From Marinicella rhabdoformis (GTDB lineage: Bacteria > Pseudomonadota > Gammaproteobacteria > Xanthomonadales > Marinicellaceae), in NCBI RefSeq assembly GCF_009671245.1, contig NZ_VTFS01000007.1, positions 48,931 through 112,930 on the forward strand: a DNA stretch of 64,000 nt, in the 5' to 3' direction. Numbering within the stretch: the stretch's first letter is position 1; each line of letters starts with the position of its first letter. The notes beneath the pieces were generated by a model. That model had not been told where the DNA came from, did not search any database, and worked only from the letters and a program-made list of their open reading frames with translations. Positions 1 to 9,252 of this stretch are shown here, piece after piece. A program made the translations under genes and the position numbers.

Positions 1-862
1 GGCGGTGGTCATCAACATGGCACAACATCACAAACTGGATAAACTGGTGGTACCAACACAAGGCAATGCGGGTGATTCATTGGCTCGCTATGCAGACCAC
101 ACGGGCATCGCAGCCACCATCATCATGCCCGATGACACACCTGCACCTATCATTGGTAATGTCGCCGCTTTGAGCAGGAAAAACCCTAACATTCAACTTG
201 AAATGGTCAAAGGCACCATCAAAGAAGCCGGTTTATTAATGAAGGAAAAATTCATTCCCCAAGGCCACTTCAATGTCGCCACCTTCCAAGAGCCAGGCTG
301 GCGCATAGACGGTAAAAAAACCATGGGGCTGGAACTGGCTGAACCCAACTTGATGTCAGACCAATGGCAGCTTCCTGATGTCATCCTCTATCCCACCGGT
401 GGCGGCACCGGCATACTCGGCATGTGGAAAGCCTTTGATGAATTAGAAGCTTTGGGCATGATTGGTCCAGAAAGACCGAAAATCATCGCTGTTCAGTCCG
501 CTGCCACACCACCGGTTAAAAACGCCATCGATAAAAACCTGTTTGAACCCGAAGCCACAGACGCTGGTAAAACACTGGCCGTAGGCTTGAACGTGGCAGG
601 CGGCGTCGGACATTTTAAAGTGGTAGATATCGTCAAAAAAAGTGGTGGCACATCAGTGGCCATTTCAGAACAAGACATAGCGCAACAACTGTCCCATATC
701 TGGCAAGAAAAACACTGGTGGATATGCCCAGAAGGGGCCGCTTGTCTGGCTGCCATCGACCCATTGGTAGAACAAGGCTACATCAAGCCGAAGGACCAAG
801 TGGTGGTCTTCAACACAGGTTCATTTGAAAAATACCTGCCCGAAGTCAGACATCTGCTTTAG
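1..862 (+). CDS. PLP-dependent threonine synthase-like enzyme, 5'-truncated by window edge
   Basis: The frame is open to the window edge, so the true start lies upstream; about 286 C-terminal residues are present. The glycine-rich GNAGDSLARYA segment and the TGGGTGILG phosphate-binding loop are those of fold-type II PLP enzymes and fit threonine synthase, which converts O-phosphohomoserine to threonine in the cytoplasm. The Schiff-base lysine expected upstream is not in the window. The C-terminal VVVFNTGSFEKY matches the end of the fold. A related beta-eliminating enzyme (threonine dehydratase-like) cannot be excluded. The stop is TAG at 860-862, and a new, more AT-rich gene follows after about 100 bases. 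Confidence 0.65.
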   Translation, partial: AVVINMAQHHKLDKLVVPTQGNAGDSLARYADHTGIAATIIMPDDTPAPIIGNVAALSRKNPNIQLEMVKGTIKEAGLLMKEKFIPQGHFNVATFQEPGWRIDGKKTMGLELAEPNLMSDQWQLPDVILYPTGGGTGILGMWKAFDELEALGMIGPERPKIIAVQSAATPPVKNAIDKNLFEPEATDAGKTLAVGLNVAGGVGHFKVVDIVKKSGGTSVAISEQDIAQQLSHIWQEKHWWICPEGAACLAAIDPLVEQGYIKPKDQVVVFNTGSFEKYLPEVRHLL

Positions 863-963
863 TTGAAATAACTAAAAGATACACAAAAGTTTAACTATTA
901 AATTGGGCCTCTTGTGGTGTGACTTAATTGAAAGTGTAAGCCCCCTTTAAATTGGAAATGAAG

Positions 964-1740
964 ATGAACAAAACAGAACAACCAAATGATTTTATGTCAC
1001 CAATTGGTAGATTGATTAATGAGCTGAATGACCAGTTAATGATTGCTACACATATTGAACAATCCACTACGGCTCTTAGAAATACACCATCACTTCTCAA
1101 AACAATTAAAAAAATACCAGAAGTTAATCAACAAACAGAATTAATGAAAGGTATCAATTACTTGGAAGAACACACAAAAGCTACAATTCAACAAACCAAT
1201 AAAATATTAGTTGATGATTTTTCAAAAACAAACAGCCAAATTCTCACTGCGATGTGGAATTCATTGCTAACATCCATAGAAAACATTCAAACTAAATTAC
1301 TGCTCAAAACCGAAGTTCGGCAAGATATAATAGCTTCGGCAAAACTCACCAAAAAATGGCAAGGGCAGCTGGCTAGAGAAACTGATGAAGATGAACTGCG
1401 GTTCTTCTTAAAAGGCTGGAAAACTTCTGGAAACAACATTGTTGAATATATCGAAAGTAAGTGGGCATACTTTGATTTAAGTGCACCAGTTGCAAATGAC
1501 GTCAAAGCTGAACTGATAGAAATGCATCAGCTACGCAATTGCTTGGTTCATAGAGCTGGCATCGTAGATAAAAAAACTGCTGAGCAAGCATCTACACTAA
1601 AACTGACTGTTGGGCAGCCATTAACTATTAGCAAAAGCATGCTGCTCAAATACCACAAAGCAGCAGGCAATTATGCTGTATCACTGCTTTGCAGAATTCC
1701 AAAGTGTAAGTACACCTACATTAAACCCAAATCAAAATAA
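964..1740 (+). CDS. HEPN-like hypothetical protein
   Basis: I do not recognise this 258-residue soluble protein as a named family. It is largely helical, with coiled-coil-like stretches in the first half. Near residues 191-196 it carries RNCLVH, an R-x4-H motif with Asn after the Arg, embedded in a helical C-terminal region (MHQLRNCLVHRAG). That is the signature of HEPN nucleases, which act in toxin-antitoxin, abortive-infection and RNA-processing systems. I chose ATG 964 because GGA at 954-956 sits 7 bases upstream; ATG 958 and TTG 952 are alternatives. Its AT-rich, AAA-rich codon use differs from the PLP-enzyme gene before it. No antitoxin-like partner is adjacent, since recG follows convergently. 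HEPN assignment rests on the motif alone. Confidence 0.6.
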   Translation: MNKTEQPNDFMSPIGRLINELNDQLMIATHIEQSTTALRNTPSLLKTIKKIPEVNQQTELMKGINYLEEHTKATIQQTNKILVDDFSKTNSQILTAMWNSLLTSIENIQTKLLLKTEVRQDIIASAKLTKKWQGQLARETDEDELRFFLKGWKTSGNNIVEYIESKWAYFDLSAPVANDVKAELIEMHQLRNCLVHRAGIVDKKTAEQASTLKLTVGQPLTISKSMLLKYHKAAGNYAVSLLCRIPKCKYTYIKPKSK

Positions 1741-1820
1741 AATATAAACTATAAACTATATCAGGAAGCGCATCCCTTTCAACATGGTGTCCATCCAAAA
1801 GAACTGGCACCCAAACCACG

Positions 1821-3869
1821 CTAAACCTTAGCCAATTCTTGCCCCGTTCGGTGCCAGCGTTGGGTCAGTTTTTTGCAGTTTTCTGGGTGTTTTTTCAGCA
1901 TCATATCGGCCAGCGCTCTGGCGGTTTCAAATAATTCGGCATCTTTTTCAGGGTCCGATAGCCTGAAAGCCATGCTGCCTTTTTGCTGGGTGCCGAGAAT
2001 TTCGCCCGGGCCTCGCAGCTTTAAATCTTGGCGCGCAATTTCAAAACCGTCGTTGCTGTTGCGCATGGTTTGTAGGCGGGTTTGGGCGTTTTGGCTCAAT
2101 GGGCCTTGGTACATCAAGACGCAATGACTTTGGCGGTTACCCCGACCGACGCGGCCACGCAGTTGGTGCAATTGTGACAAGCCCAAGCGTTCGGCATTGT
2201 CTATCACCATCAAACTGGCATTCGGCACATCGACACCGACTTCTATGACCGTTGTTGCCACCAGTAATTGAATTTGATTGGCTTTGAATTCGGCCATGAT
2301 TTGTTTCTTTTCATCACCTTTGAGCCGGCCATGAACCAGACCTATTTTTATATCTGGAAACCAGTCTTGTAATTCTTGGTAAGTGTCTTCTGCGGCTTTG
2401 GCTCGCAGATTTTCTGATTCTTCAATCAAGGTACAAACCCAATAGGCTTGTTCCCCAGCTGAACAGGCTTTGATGATGCGTTCGGCCAGTTGTGGCATTT
2501 TGTCATTGGAAATCAAAACGGTGTTGATGGCTTTTCTGCCCGGTGGCAGTTCATCAATCACAGATATATCGAGGTTGGCGTAGGCCACTTGTGCCAATGT
2601 CCTCGGTATCGGTGTGGCGGTCATGATCAAATTATGCGGCACTTCGCCTTTGTCGGCACCTTTTTGTTTTAAGGCCAGTCTTTGGTGGACGCCGAAGCGG
2701 TGTTGTTCATCAACCACCACCAATGCCAAATCTCGATAAATCACATCTTGTTGGAACAGCGCATGGGTTCCAATGACCACTTGTGCCGTTGTGGCAATCT
2801 GTTCCAAGACAGTTTCACGGGCTTTGCCTTTGATGCTGCCACTTAAAAAGGCGATATGCTCGGGTTCGAAAAACTCTTGAAGCCCAAGGTAATGCTGTTC
2901 TGCCAGAATTTCAGTCGGGGCCATCATCACCGATTGTTTACCGTGGCTCAATGCCGCTTGTATGGCCATCGCTGCTACCACGGTTTTACCACTGCCGACA
3001 TCGCCTTGTACCAACCGTTGCATCGGCAACTGGCCTGCCATGTCTTTGTGTATTTCTGCTACCACACGCTGTTGTGCGCCTGTGAGGGTAAAAGGCAGCT
3101 TGTCGGTCAATGATTTTGCTTGTTGCGCGGTGATGGGCAATTCGGGTGCTGGGTGGCTTTGTGCTTGGCTTTTGACTTGATGCAGGGCTAGAAAATGGGC
3201 CAACATTTCTTCCACTTTTAAACGCTGTTGCCCTGGGTGTTGGTTGTTGATCAAGGCGGTGAGGTTGGTGTCTGGTGCTGGCGTATGCACCTGAATCAAT
3301 GCCTCTTCTAAGGTCGGCAAATCTTGTGATGACAACCACTGCGCTGGCAGCAGTTCAGATAACTGCAACTCGCCTTTAGACAACAAGGCCATGCTTTGTA
3401 TCAAGGCTTTTTGAATCAACTTTTGACTCAAGCCTTCTGTCTTGGGGTAAATCGCGGTCAAGCTGTCTGCCAATTTAGATTTCGGTGACAGTTCAAACTC
3501 TGGGTGTATGATTTCCTTGCCTTGCATGCCCCAACGCACTTCACCGTATGCGCGAATCCGCAGGTCTTGCTTCATTTTTAGCTTTTGAGAATAATAGAAG
3601 TTGAAGAATTTAAGTTGAATTGATGATGAATCATCGGCAACTTCAACCACCAAAATAGGCCTATTACCTTGGGTGACGTAACTTTTGGTGATAAAACCTT
3701 CAATTTGTGCATACTGAAAACCCTGTGCATCCGCAATGTCCGTGATGCGGGTTTTGTCTTCGTAGCGCAAAGGCAGGTGGAACAGCAAATCGGTGACTTC
3801 ATGAATGCCCAGTTGATTCAATTTTTCAACTGAGGCTTTTCCGACACCTTTAAGCTGCTCCAATTCCAT
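1821..3869 (-). CDS. recG: ATP-dependent DNA helicase RecG
   Basis: This is a 682-residue protein, the usual RecG length. It has an N-terminal wedge/OB region (about 1-150) and two helicase domains. Walker A GDVGSGKT is at residues 289-296, the DEQH box with following RFG is at 387-393, and the C-terminal QLRGRVGRG motif VI region is present. RecG remodels stalled replication forks and Holliday junctions in the cytoplasm. It is last in a minus-strand cluster rpoZ-spoT-ridA-recG, 20 bases after ridA. In E. coli trmH occupies the place ridA holds here; a trmH gene is found elsewhere in this window (54053-54703). Confidence 0.97.
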   Translation of the reverse strand: MELEQLKGVGKASVEKLNQLGIHEVTDLLFHLPLRYEDKTRITDIADAQGFQYAQIEGFITKSYVTQGNRPILVVEVADDSSSIQLKFFNFYYSQKLKMKQDLRIRAYGEVRWGMQGKEIIHPEFELSPKSKLADSLTAIYPKTEGLSQKLIQKALIQSMALLSKGELQLSELLPAQWLSSQDLPTLEEALIQVHTPAPDTNLTALINNQHPGQQRLKVEEMLAHFLALHQVKSQAQSHPAPELPITAQQAKSLTDKLPFTLTGAQQRVVAEIHKDMAGQLPMQRLVQGDVGSGKTVVAAMAIQAALSHGKQSVMMAPTEILAEQHYLGLQEFFEPEHIAFLSGSIKGKARETVLEQIATTAQVVIGTHALFQQDVIYRDLALVVVDEQHRFGVHQRLALKQKGADKGEVPHNLIMTATPIPRTLAQVAYANLDISVIDELPPGRKAINTVLISNDKMPQLAERIIKACSAGEQAYWVCTLIEESENLRAKAAEDTYQELQDWFPDIKIGLVHGRLKGDEKKQIMAEFKANQIQLLVATTVIEVGVDVPNASLMVIDNAERLGLSQLHQLRGRVGRGNRQSHCVLMYQGPLSQNAQTRLQTMRNSNDGFEIARQDLKLRGPGEILGTQQKGSMAFRLSDPEKDAELFETARALADMMLKKHPENCKKLTQRWHRTGQELAKV

Positions 3870-3889
3870 TGTGATTTATATTGACTGCA

Positions 3890-4270
3890 TCACTCCATCG
3901 CTATGATGGCATCTATTTCAATCATAGAATCTTTAGGCAGTCTGGCGGCTTGAATGGCTGCCCTTGCTGGATAAGGTTCTTGTATGTATTGGCCCATGAT
4001 GGTGTTCAAAGCAGCAAAATTTTCTAAGTCCTGCACAAACACATTCAATTTAATCGCATTTTGTAACGATGTGCCCGCGGCATCAGCAATCGCAATCAAA
4101 TTCTTAAATACTTGGTGCGCCTGTTTTTCAAAGTCATGCTCAAGCATTTCACCTGTGGCTGGATCAATTGGAATCTGACCTGATGTAAACAAAGTGCCAT
4201 TGTGAACGACGGCCTGTGAATAGGTGCCAATAGCAGCAGGTGCATTTTCTGTATTAATGGTATTTTTCAT
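3890..4270 (-). CDS. ridA: RidA family enamine/imine deaminase
   Basis: This 126-residue RidA/YjgF family protein hydrolyses reactive 2-aminoacrylate-type enamines released by PLP enzymes. Family hallmarks are AIGTYSQAV near the N-terminus, FTSGQIPIDPATGE, and the C-terminal YPARAAIQAARLPKDSMIEIDAIIA, which contains the conserved catalytic Arg and the terminal acidic residues. It overlaps the end of spoT by 17 bases and lies just upstream of recG, so it is probably co-transcribed and translationally coupled with spoT. Confidence 0.95.
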   Translation of the reverse strand: MKNTINTENAPAAIGTYSQAVVHNGTLFTSGQIPIDPATGEMLEHDFEKQAHQVFKNLIAIADAAGTSLQNAIKLNVFVQDLENFAALNTIMGQYIQEPYPARAAIQAARLPKDSMIEIDAIIAME

Positions 4271-6434
4271 CGTATTTCCTTCTGACGTTAAGTACGTCTC
4301 TGTGTGACTGCAGTTTATTCATCAAATCTTCAGCATGTGGTTTATTCTCCACATTCACTTCAAAAACCAACTCTGTGAAACCTGAATCTTTATCAGCTTG
4401 GTCAATCGAAACAATATTAACACCTTGTTCGGCAATCACCGCAGCCAAAGAAGCCAGTACACCGGTCTTATTGATTACATCGACCACCAATGTGGATTTG
4501 AACACACCACGTGTTTTCAGGGCCCAAGATGACATCAATAACCGTTCTGGATTATTTTTGCTGATTTCTCTTAAATTGGTACAGTTGTTTCTGTGAATGA
4601 CCACACCTTTAGATTGACTTAAATGTCCCATAATTTTATCGCCGGGCAACGGTTGGCAACAATTAGGGTAATGCACAATGCTGCCTTCAGAACCGTCAAT
4701 CGTCAAAGCTTCCTTCGGAATATAATCACCTGAGATTCTGCGTTGTTTCATCATGGGCAGCATTTTCTTTGCCACTATAGATGGCAACAATTCACCATAG
4801 GCAAAGGCTTTTAACATATCATCTAAGCTGTTCAATTGGTAATGTTTGAGCGCCCTTTTGATTGATTTATTGTCCACTTGCTCAAAACTGTGGTCATAAG
4901 TATCCAGTGCTCTATCCAACATCCGGTGGCCCAAGATCATGGCATCAGAGTCTTCAATTTGTTTTAACTCTTTTCGGATGGCTGTTCGTGCTTTGCTTGA
5001 ACGCACATGACGCAACCAATCTGCATGAACCTTTAAGTCATCTGAAGTTTTGATGCTGACCGTGTCACCCGTTTTCAGTTCGTGTGCCAAGCTTTTGGTT
5101 TCACCATTAACCTGAACTGATTCTGCGTGTGAGCCTACTGAAGTATGGATGCCAAATGCAAAATCCAATACGGTTGAGCGTTTGGGTAACTGAATCAGAT
5201 CACCTTTTGGAGTGAACACATAAATCTCATCTGTCCCAAGGTCTTTTTTCAAATTCTCATAAAACTCTAATGAGCTGACGGAGTCTTTTTGTAACTTCAG
5301 CAAGGAATTCAGCCAATTTCTGGCTTTATTTAATGACGGGCTGGTGTTGCCATCTTTTTGCTTGTATATCCAGTGTGCTGCTACACCTGCCTCAGACAAA
5401 TGGTCCATTTCTTCGGTACGAATTTGCACCTCTAACTTCAGTGCATAGGGTCCAGTAACCACCGTATGCAAAGATTGATAGCCATTTTGTTTTGGCACCG
5501 CAATATAATCCTTAAAACCATTTTCATTCGGTGGGTATATGTTATGAATGATGCCTAAGGCCAAATAACATTGCGGTAATTCTTTGACAATGATGCGGAC
5601 ACCGAATAAATCATGGATGTCTTCAATTTCTAGCTTTTTAAGCTGTGCTTTTTTGTAAGCACTATAAGCTGACTTTTGTCTGGCCACGACTTTGGCCGCC
5701 ATACCAGATTCTAACAATGATTTTTCTATCGTTTTCCGAATCCTGTCTACCGCTTTTTTACGGTTTCCAGCAATGCGCGCAATCGTTGTTTCAACTTCGG
5801 CACTTTGGTTCGGATGCAATGCTTGAAAAGCGTGGCGCTCCATTTCTTTTTGTATTGATTTCAAACCCAATCGTTCGGCAATTGGCGCGTAAACATCAAT
5901 GGTTTCTTGAGAAATTCTGCGCTGACCCGAAACACTCATGGCTGAAATGGTTCGCATGTTATGTAAACGGTCTGACAATTTAATGATAATGACACGGATG
6001 TCTTCAGCCATCGCAAACAGCATTTTGACAAAAGTTTCTGCCTGTGCTTCTTTGATGTTTCTGAATTTGATTTTATCTAGCTTGGTAACCCCTTCTACCA
6101 AGTAGGCGACATCTGCATTGAACTCTCCGGTTAATTGTTGATATGTCGCATCGGTATCTTCTATGGTGTCATGTAAAACACCAGCTATCAATGTATCCAC
6201 ATCAACACGCAAGGTCGCCAGGATGGCTGCCACGGTGATGGGGTGTGTGATGTAAGGTTCGCCAGATTTACGGATTTGTTTTTCGTGGCAATACGCGCCA
6301 AAATGAACGGCTTTACGCAGCTGTTCTTTTTCTTGGGTATTAAGGTAGGCGTTGGTTTTTTCTTTGAGCAGCTTGAAAGCAGCCTGTACTGCTTTGTGGC
6401 TCATGGTTTGGGATGTGAAAGACAATCCATTCAC
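4254..6434 (-). CDS. spoT: bifunctional (p)ppGpp synthetase/hydrolase SpoT
   Basis: The protein has the full Rel/Spo architecture. An N-terminal HD hydrolase domain (HDTIED near residue 88, SGEPYITHP before it, KLSDRLHNMRT after) is followed by a synthetase domain with NGFKDYIAVPKQNGYQSLHT, a TGS domain (EIYVFTPKGDLIQLPK) and a C-terminal ACT domain. Both active sites look intact, so it should make and degrade the stringent alarmone. The synthetase motif has FKD, as in bifunctional enzymes. The most plausible start is GTG at 6434-6432, because AAAAGGGG ends 7 bases upstream of it; TTG 6440 and ATG 6404 are in frame too. It lies between rpoZ and ridA. Confidence 0.95.
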   Translation of the reverse strand: MNGLSFTSQTMSHKAVQAAFKLLKEKTNAYLNTQEKEQLRKAVHFGAYCHEKQIRKSGEPYITHPITVAAILATLRVDVDTLIAGVLHDTIEDTDATYQQLTGEFNADVAYLVEGVTKLDKIKFRNIKEAQAETFVKMLFAMAEDIRVIIIKLSDRLHNMRTISAMSVSGQRRISQETIDVYAPIAERLGLKSIQKEMERHAFQALHPNQSAEVETTIARIAGNRKKAVDRIRKTIEKSLLESGMAAKVVARQKSAYSAYKKAQLKKLEIEDIHDLFGVRIIVKELPQCYLALGIIHNIYPPNENGFKDYIAVPKQNGYQSLHTVVTGPYALKLEVQIRTEEMDHLSEAGVAAHWIYKQKDGNTSPSLNKARNWLNSLLKLQKDSVSSLEFYENLKKDLGTDEIYVFTPKGDLIQLPKRSTVLDFAFGIHTSVGSHAESVQVNGETKSLAHELKTGDTVSIKTSDDLKVHADWLRHVRSSKARTAIRKELKQIEDSDAMILGHRMLDRALDTYDHSFEQVDNKSIKRALKHYQLNSLDDMLKAFAYGELLPSIVAKKMLPMMKQRRISGDYIPKEALTIDGSEGSIVHYPNCCQPLPGDKIMGHLSQSKGVVIHRNNCTNLREISKNNPERLLMSSWALKTRGVFKSTLVVDVINKTGVLASLAAVIAEQGVNIVSIDQADKDSGFTELVFEVNVENKPHAEDLMNKLQSHRDVLNVRRKYDEKYH

Positions 6435-6470
6435 ATCCAAACCCCTTTTGTCATTGCATTGAATTCAATG

Positions 6471-6749
6471 TCATTCAAGCTCATCGCTTTCTTGCGTTTC
6501 TGCCGCGGCATTCCAAGCTTCCAATTCTCTTGCGCGCTTCGCTTCTAACTCTAATTCTTCCAGTACTTCGTTGTTGATTTTGTCTTCAGCAATTTCTCGC
6601 AAAGCCAAAACTGTTGGCTTGTCATTTTCTTCGTCCAACATCGGTGTTTGGCCATTGGCTATCAAACGGGCGCGTTTCGCTGCCATCAACACCAAATCAA
6701 AACGATTAGGTACCTTTTCTAAACAATCTTCTACAGTAACTCGTGCCAT
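6471..6749 (-). CDS. rpoZ: RNA polymerase omega subunit
   Basis: This 92-residue protein has the canonical omega N-terminus [20 protein letters not shown] and the conserved AAKRAR and [13 protein letters not shown] segments. It binds the beta' subunit, aids RNA polymerase assembly and transmits ppGpp sensitivity. The acidic C-terminal tail is longer than the core domain, as in many gammaproteobacteria. It is directly upstream of spoT on the same strand, the usual arrangement, so enzyme and one of its targets are co-expressed. Confidence 0.97.
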   Translation of the reverse strand: MARVTVEDCLEKVPNRFDLVLMAAKRARLIANGQTPMLDEENDKPTVLALREIAEDKINNEVLEELELEAKRARELEAWNAAAETQESDELE

Positions 6750-6819
6750 GACGTGCTCTTCAAAATTAAATCAATCGCGCATTGTAATAAAAAATAACCA
6801 CCAGGTAAAGCAAAACAAC

Positions 6820-8283
6820 CTATCGACGACCTCTTCTGTTCATTTCTTGTTCGGCAGCATGCTCTTCTTCACTGATTAAGGGTTCCCAAGCGCTGATTAG
6901 TGCATCAACTTCGGCTTGCTGATAATAATCCAGTTTTTCTTTTTTGAGGTTTTTTAATACCCTAACGGCACGATAATTCAAACCCAACAAATGTGACTTT
7001 CTTGCCAATGACATACCAGACTCTATGGTGTTCAAATCGTTATAATAAGCAATAGACAACAGGTCATGGTAATGTGGGTTCTGATCATCTTGTAACGTTA
7101 AGTCCCTCAACAATTTGATGGCCAGTTTCAAAGCGTCATTGCTGTTTTGTTGGATTAATTTTTTCACCACGGCCTCTTTGATTTTGCTGCTGGCCGGGTA
7201 TTTTTTAATTAAATTTTGTACCACCTCAAGAGTGACTTCTGGGTTCTGCTCTGAAAGCACCTCTGCATGCAAAGCGTCAATTAGGTGTTGGGCTTCTTTA
7301 GGGGCTTTGATTATCGAAATGGTTGCCAATGCTTGATCAAACTGATTCATCTTTAATTGTTGTAGCGCTTTTCCATACATGAGGGCTGAATTTACCACTT
7401 TGGTATCTCGGTAATATTCATTCAAATGATCAAATTCTTCAGCTGTTAGCACTCGAATCCTCTCTTTTATAAATGGGTACAATTCTGATTCTTTTGTTTC
7501 TTTAACTTCATAGTTTTTGATTCTGTTCTTTGCTTCAGTAACCCGATTGATGGACAAAGGGTGTGTACTTAAATATTCGGGCAAGCTATACCGTGGATCA
7601 ATCCTGTTTTTCTTCATCAGTTTTGAAAAGAACGAGGCCATCCCCTCTGGATTCATACCACTCTTGTATAAAGTCTGAATACCAACTCGGTCCGCTTCAT
7701 ATTCATGGTACCTTGTGAAGTTAATTTGCATTTGAGCTTGCATCGCTTGCATGCTCGCGGCTATCGCAATTGGAGCATCACTACTAGATGAAGTCTGCGC
7801 TGCAGCCACTGCAGCCACCATACCAAGTAATAATGGCGCAATTGACTTCCTTTGCTTTGCCATCATGCGAGAAATATGACGCTGATTGACATGAGCTATT
7901 TCATGTGCAACCACACCTGCCAGCTCACTTTCTGTGTCAGTTTCTAACAGCAAGCCTGAGTAAACCACAATCAAACCACCAGGATAAGCTGACGCGTTGA
8001 TGACGTCAGCCGGAATCAAATGAAACTCAAAATCTTGCTCAGGATTATCAGAATGGGTAACCAAACGATATCCTAAGTGCTCAATATAATCAGCAATGAA
8101 GGGGTCAGTCATCATAAAGCTGTATTGGTACATTTGTTGCCTGATGTTTTTTCTGTACAGGGCCTCTTGATCTGGAGACAAAACTTGGTCAGAGGGGTTG
8201 CCCAAGTCAGGTAGTTTCAATTCGTTTTGCGCAGATGCAACAAAACACAAAAGGGATGTCAGTATCAGTAGGTATTTATTCAT
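6820..8283 (-). CDS. bepA: periplasmic M48 metalloprotease with TPR region (BepA-like)
   Basis: The 487-residue precursor has a signal peptide (MNKYLLILTSLLCFVASA). The M48 zinc protease site HEIAH is at about residues 128-132, and the downstream YEADRVG supplies the third ligand. A helical C-terminal half (about 280-470) is consistent with TPR repeats. BepA (YfgC) in E. coli surveys LptD and BamA assembly at the outer membrane and degrades stalled forms. A hydrophobic alanine-rich stretch after HEIAHVNQRH is typical of the family. It is divergent from the tus operon and separated from rpoZ by about 70 bases. Assignment to BepA rather than the paralogue LoiP rests on the long TPR part. Confidence 0.88.
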   Translation of the reverse strand: MNKYLLILTSLLCFVASAQNELKLPDLGNPSDQVLSPDQEALYRKNIRQQMYQYSFMMTDPFIADYIEHLGYRLVTHSDNPEQDFEFHLIPADVINASAYPGGLIVVYSGLLLETDTESELAGVVAHEIAHVNQRHISRMMAKQRKSIAPLLLGMVAAVAAAQTSSSSDAPIAIAASMQAMQAQMQINFTRYHEYEADRVGIQTLYKSGMNPEGMASFFSKLMKKNRIDPRYSLPEYLSTHPLSINRVTEAKNRIKNYEVKETKESELYPFIKERIRVLTAEEFDHLNEYYRDTKVVNSALMYGKALQQLKMNQFDQALATISIIKAPKEAQHLIDALHAEVLSEQNPEVTLEVVQNLIKKYPASSKIKEAVVKKLIQQNSNDALKLAIKLLRDLTLQDDQNPHYHDLLSIAYYNDLNTIESGMSLARKSHLLGLNYRAVRVLKNLKKEKLDYYQQAEVDALISAWEPLISEEEHAAEQEMNRRGRR

Positions 8284-8376
8284 AGTCTCATTTTAAAACC
8301 TTTCAATTAATATAACGTTAACTTTTTCATTATGTTTGTATTAACCCAAGGACTGTTAGTCAGTATAATATCAGAC

Positions 8377-8700
8377 ATGAAATTCGCCATACAAGTTCAC
8401 CCTAATCACAACTGGCAAGTCAGTCAACACCATGCCAGGAAATTGTGTGATGAATTATTGCTATCTGGTCATGAACTTGTGGCAGTTTTTTTCTATGGCA
8501 GCTGCAGTAACATTGCTGAAATAAACAACCGACATGATTGGATTGATTGGGATGCTTCAATAGCACCATTACTGGTATGCAGCACCCTAACACAGCAGAT
8601 GAACATCAATCATGACACAAACAGTGTATTTGATGTCACAGGCATGGCTCGCTGGATGCAACTGTTAGAGCAAGCCGATCAATTGGTAACAATTCCTTGA
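8377..8700 (+). CDS. tusD: sulfurtransferase TusD (DsrE family)
   Basis: This 107-residue DsrE-fold protein starts at ATG 8377 (MKFAIQVH), where similarity to TusD begins; an upstream in-frame ATG at 8332 would add 15 unlike residues. The GHELVAVFFYGS segment matches the second strand of TusD, and Cys in LLVCSTL is in the position of the persulfide-carrying cysteine. In E. coli TusD acts in the TusBCD complex, taking sulfur from TusA and handing it to TusE for MnmA-dependent 2-thiolation of tRNA wobble uridine. It is the first gene of tusD–tusCB–tusE–grxC, with the next start 2 bases after its stop. Confidence 0.88.
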   Translation: MKFAIQVHPNHNWQVSQHHARKLCDELLLSGHELVAVFFYGSCSNIAEINNRHDWIDWDASIAPLLVCSTLTQQMNINHDTNSVFDVTGMARWMQLLEQADQLVTIP

Positions 8701-8702
8701 TA

Positions 8703-9251
8703 ATGCACAAACACAAAAACACAATCATGCCTTTATCCCCTCTACTTTCACAAGCTGATTGGGATGCGCAATACTTACTGGCTTTAAGTTATTTAAATTT
8801 TGACATGCCATTGAGTTTGGTCATGCTGCCAGGCAGCCTTGAGAATTGTACCTGGACTGACAAGCAGTGGCAGTCTTTGGCATTGTACGAATTGGATGCT
8901 TGTTATCATCTTGGATCGCCACCACCCATTTCATCCAAACCCATCAACTGGCAGCAATTTCACAACTTAATCTCACCAGACAAAGCCCCGGTTTTACACA
9001 TTCACCAATGGCTGGACGTCTCATCTTTTGATACATGGCACCCATTGGTCAGCGCTGAGGATAAATTGCTTTTATTTGGTTACATAGACAAAACCTCATT
9101 AACCAAAGTCATGAACACTTGGCCAAACGCCAACGTTTATGTTGTAAAAACTGATAGCCAGCCCCATATTGGCATGAAGTCAAACTTAATCGATCACCAA
9201 CGGTGGTCCAAATTGTTACAACAAAACCCAGTCACACTGACTTGGAACTAG
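8703..9251 (+). CDS. fused TusC–TusB protein (DsrF + DsrH domains)
   Basis: This 182-residue protein sits exactly where tusC and tusB are expected, between tusD and tusE. Its first ~90 residues resemble a shortened TusC: a LALSYLNFDMPLSLVML strand-helix segment and LALYELDACYHLGS, like the LYDIEQCW stretch of TusC. Its last ~88 residues resemble a whole TusB: APVLHIHQWLDVSSF, EDKLLLFGYIDK, ANVYVVKTD, then a helix ending in VTLTW like the terminal MAW of TusB. I infer a TusCB fusion that would keep the BCD ring complex with one chain fewer. No Shine-Dalgarno is evident; TTG 8697, overlapping the tusD stop, is an alternative coupled start. Similarity is by eye, so domain borders are approximate. 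Confidence 0.7.
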   Translation: MHKHKNTIMPLSPLLSQADWDAQYLLALSYLNFDMPLSLVMLPGSLENCTWTDKQWQSLALYELDACYHLGSPPPISSKPINWQQFHNLISPDKAPVLHIHQWLDVSSFDTWHPLVSAEDKLLLFGYIDKTSLTKVMNTWPNANVYVVKTDSQPHIGMKSNLIDHQRWSKLLQQNPVTLTWN

Positions 9252-9252
9252 T

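Noticed and set aside
2986..3339. Long open frame on the same strand as recG in another phase
   Set aside because: It lies wholly inside the well-conserved helicase domain of recG and its translation resembles no protein; it is a shadow frame.
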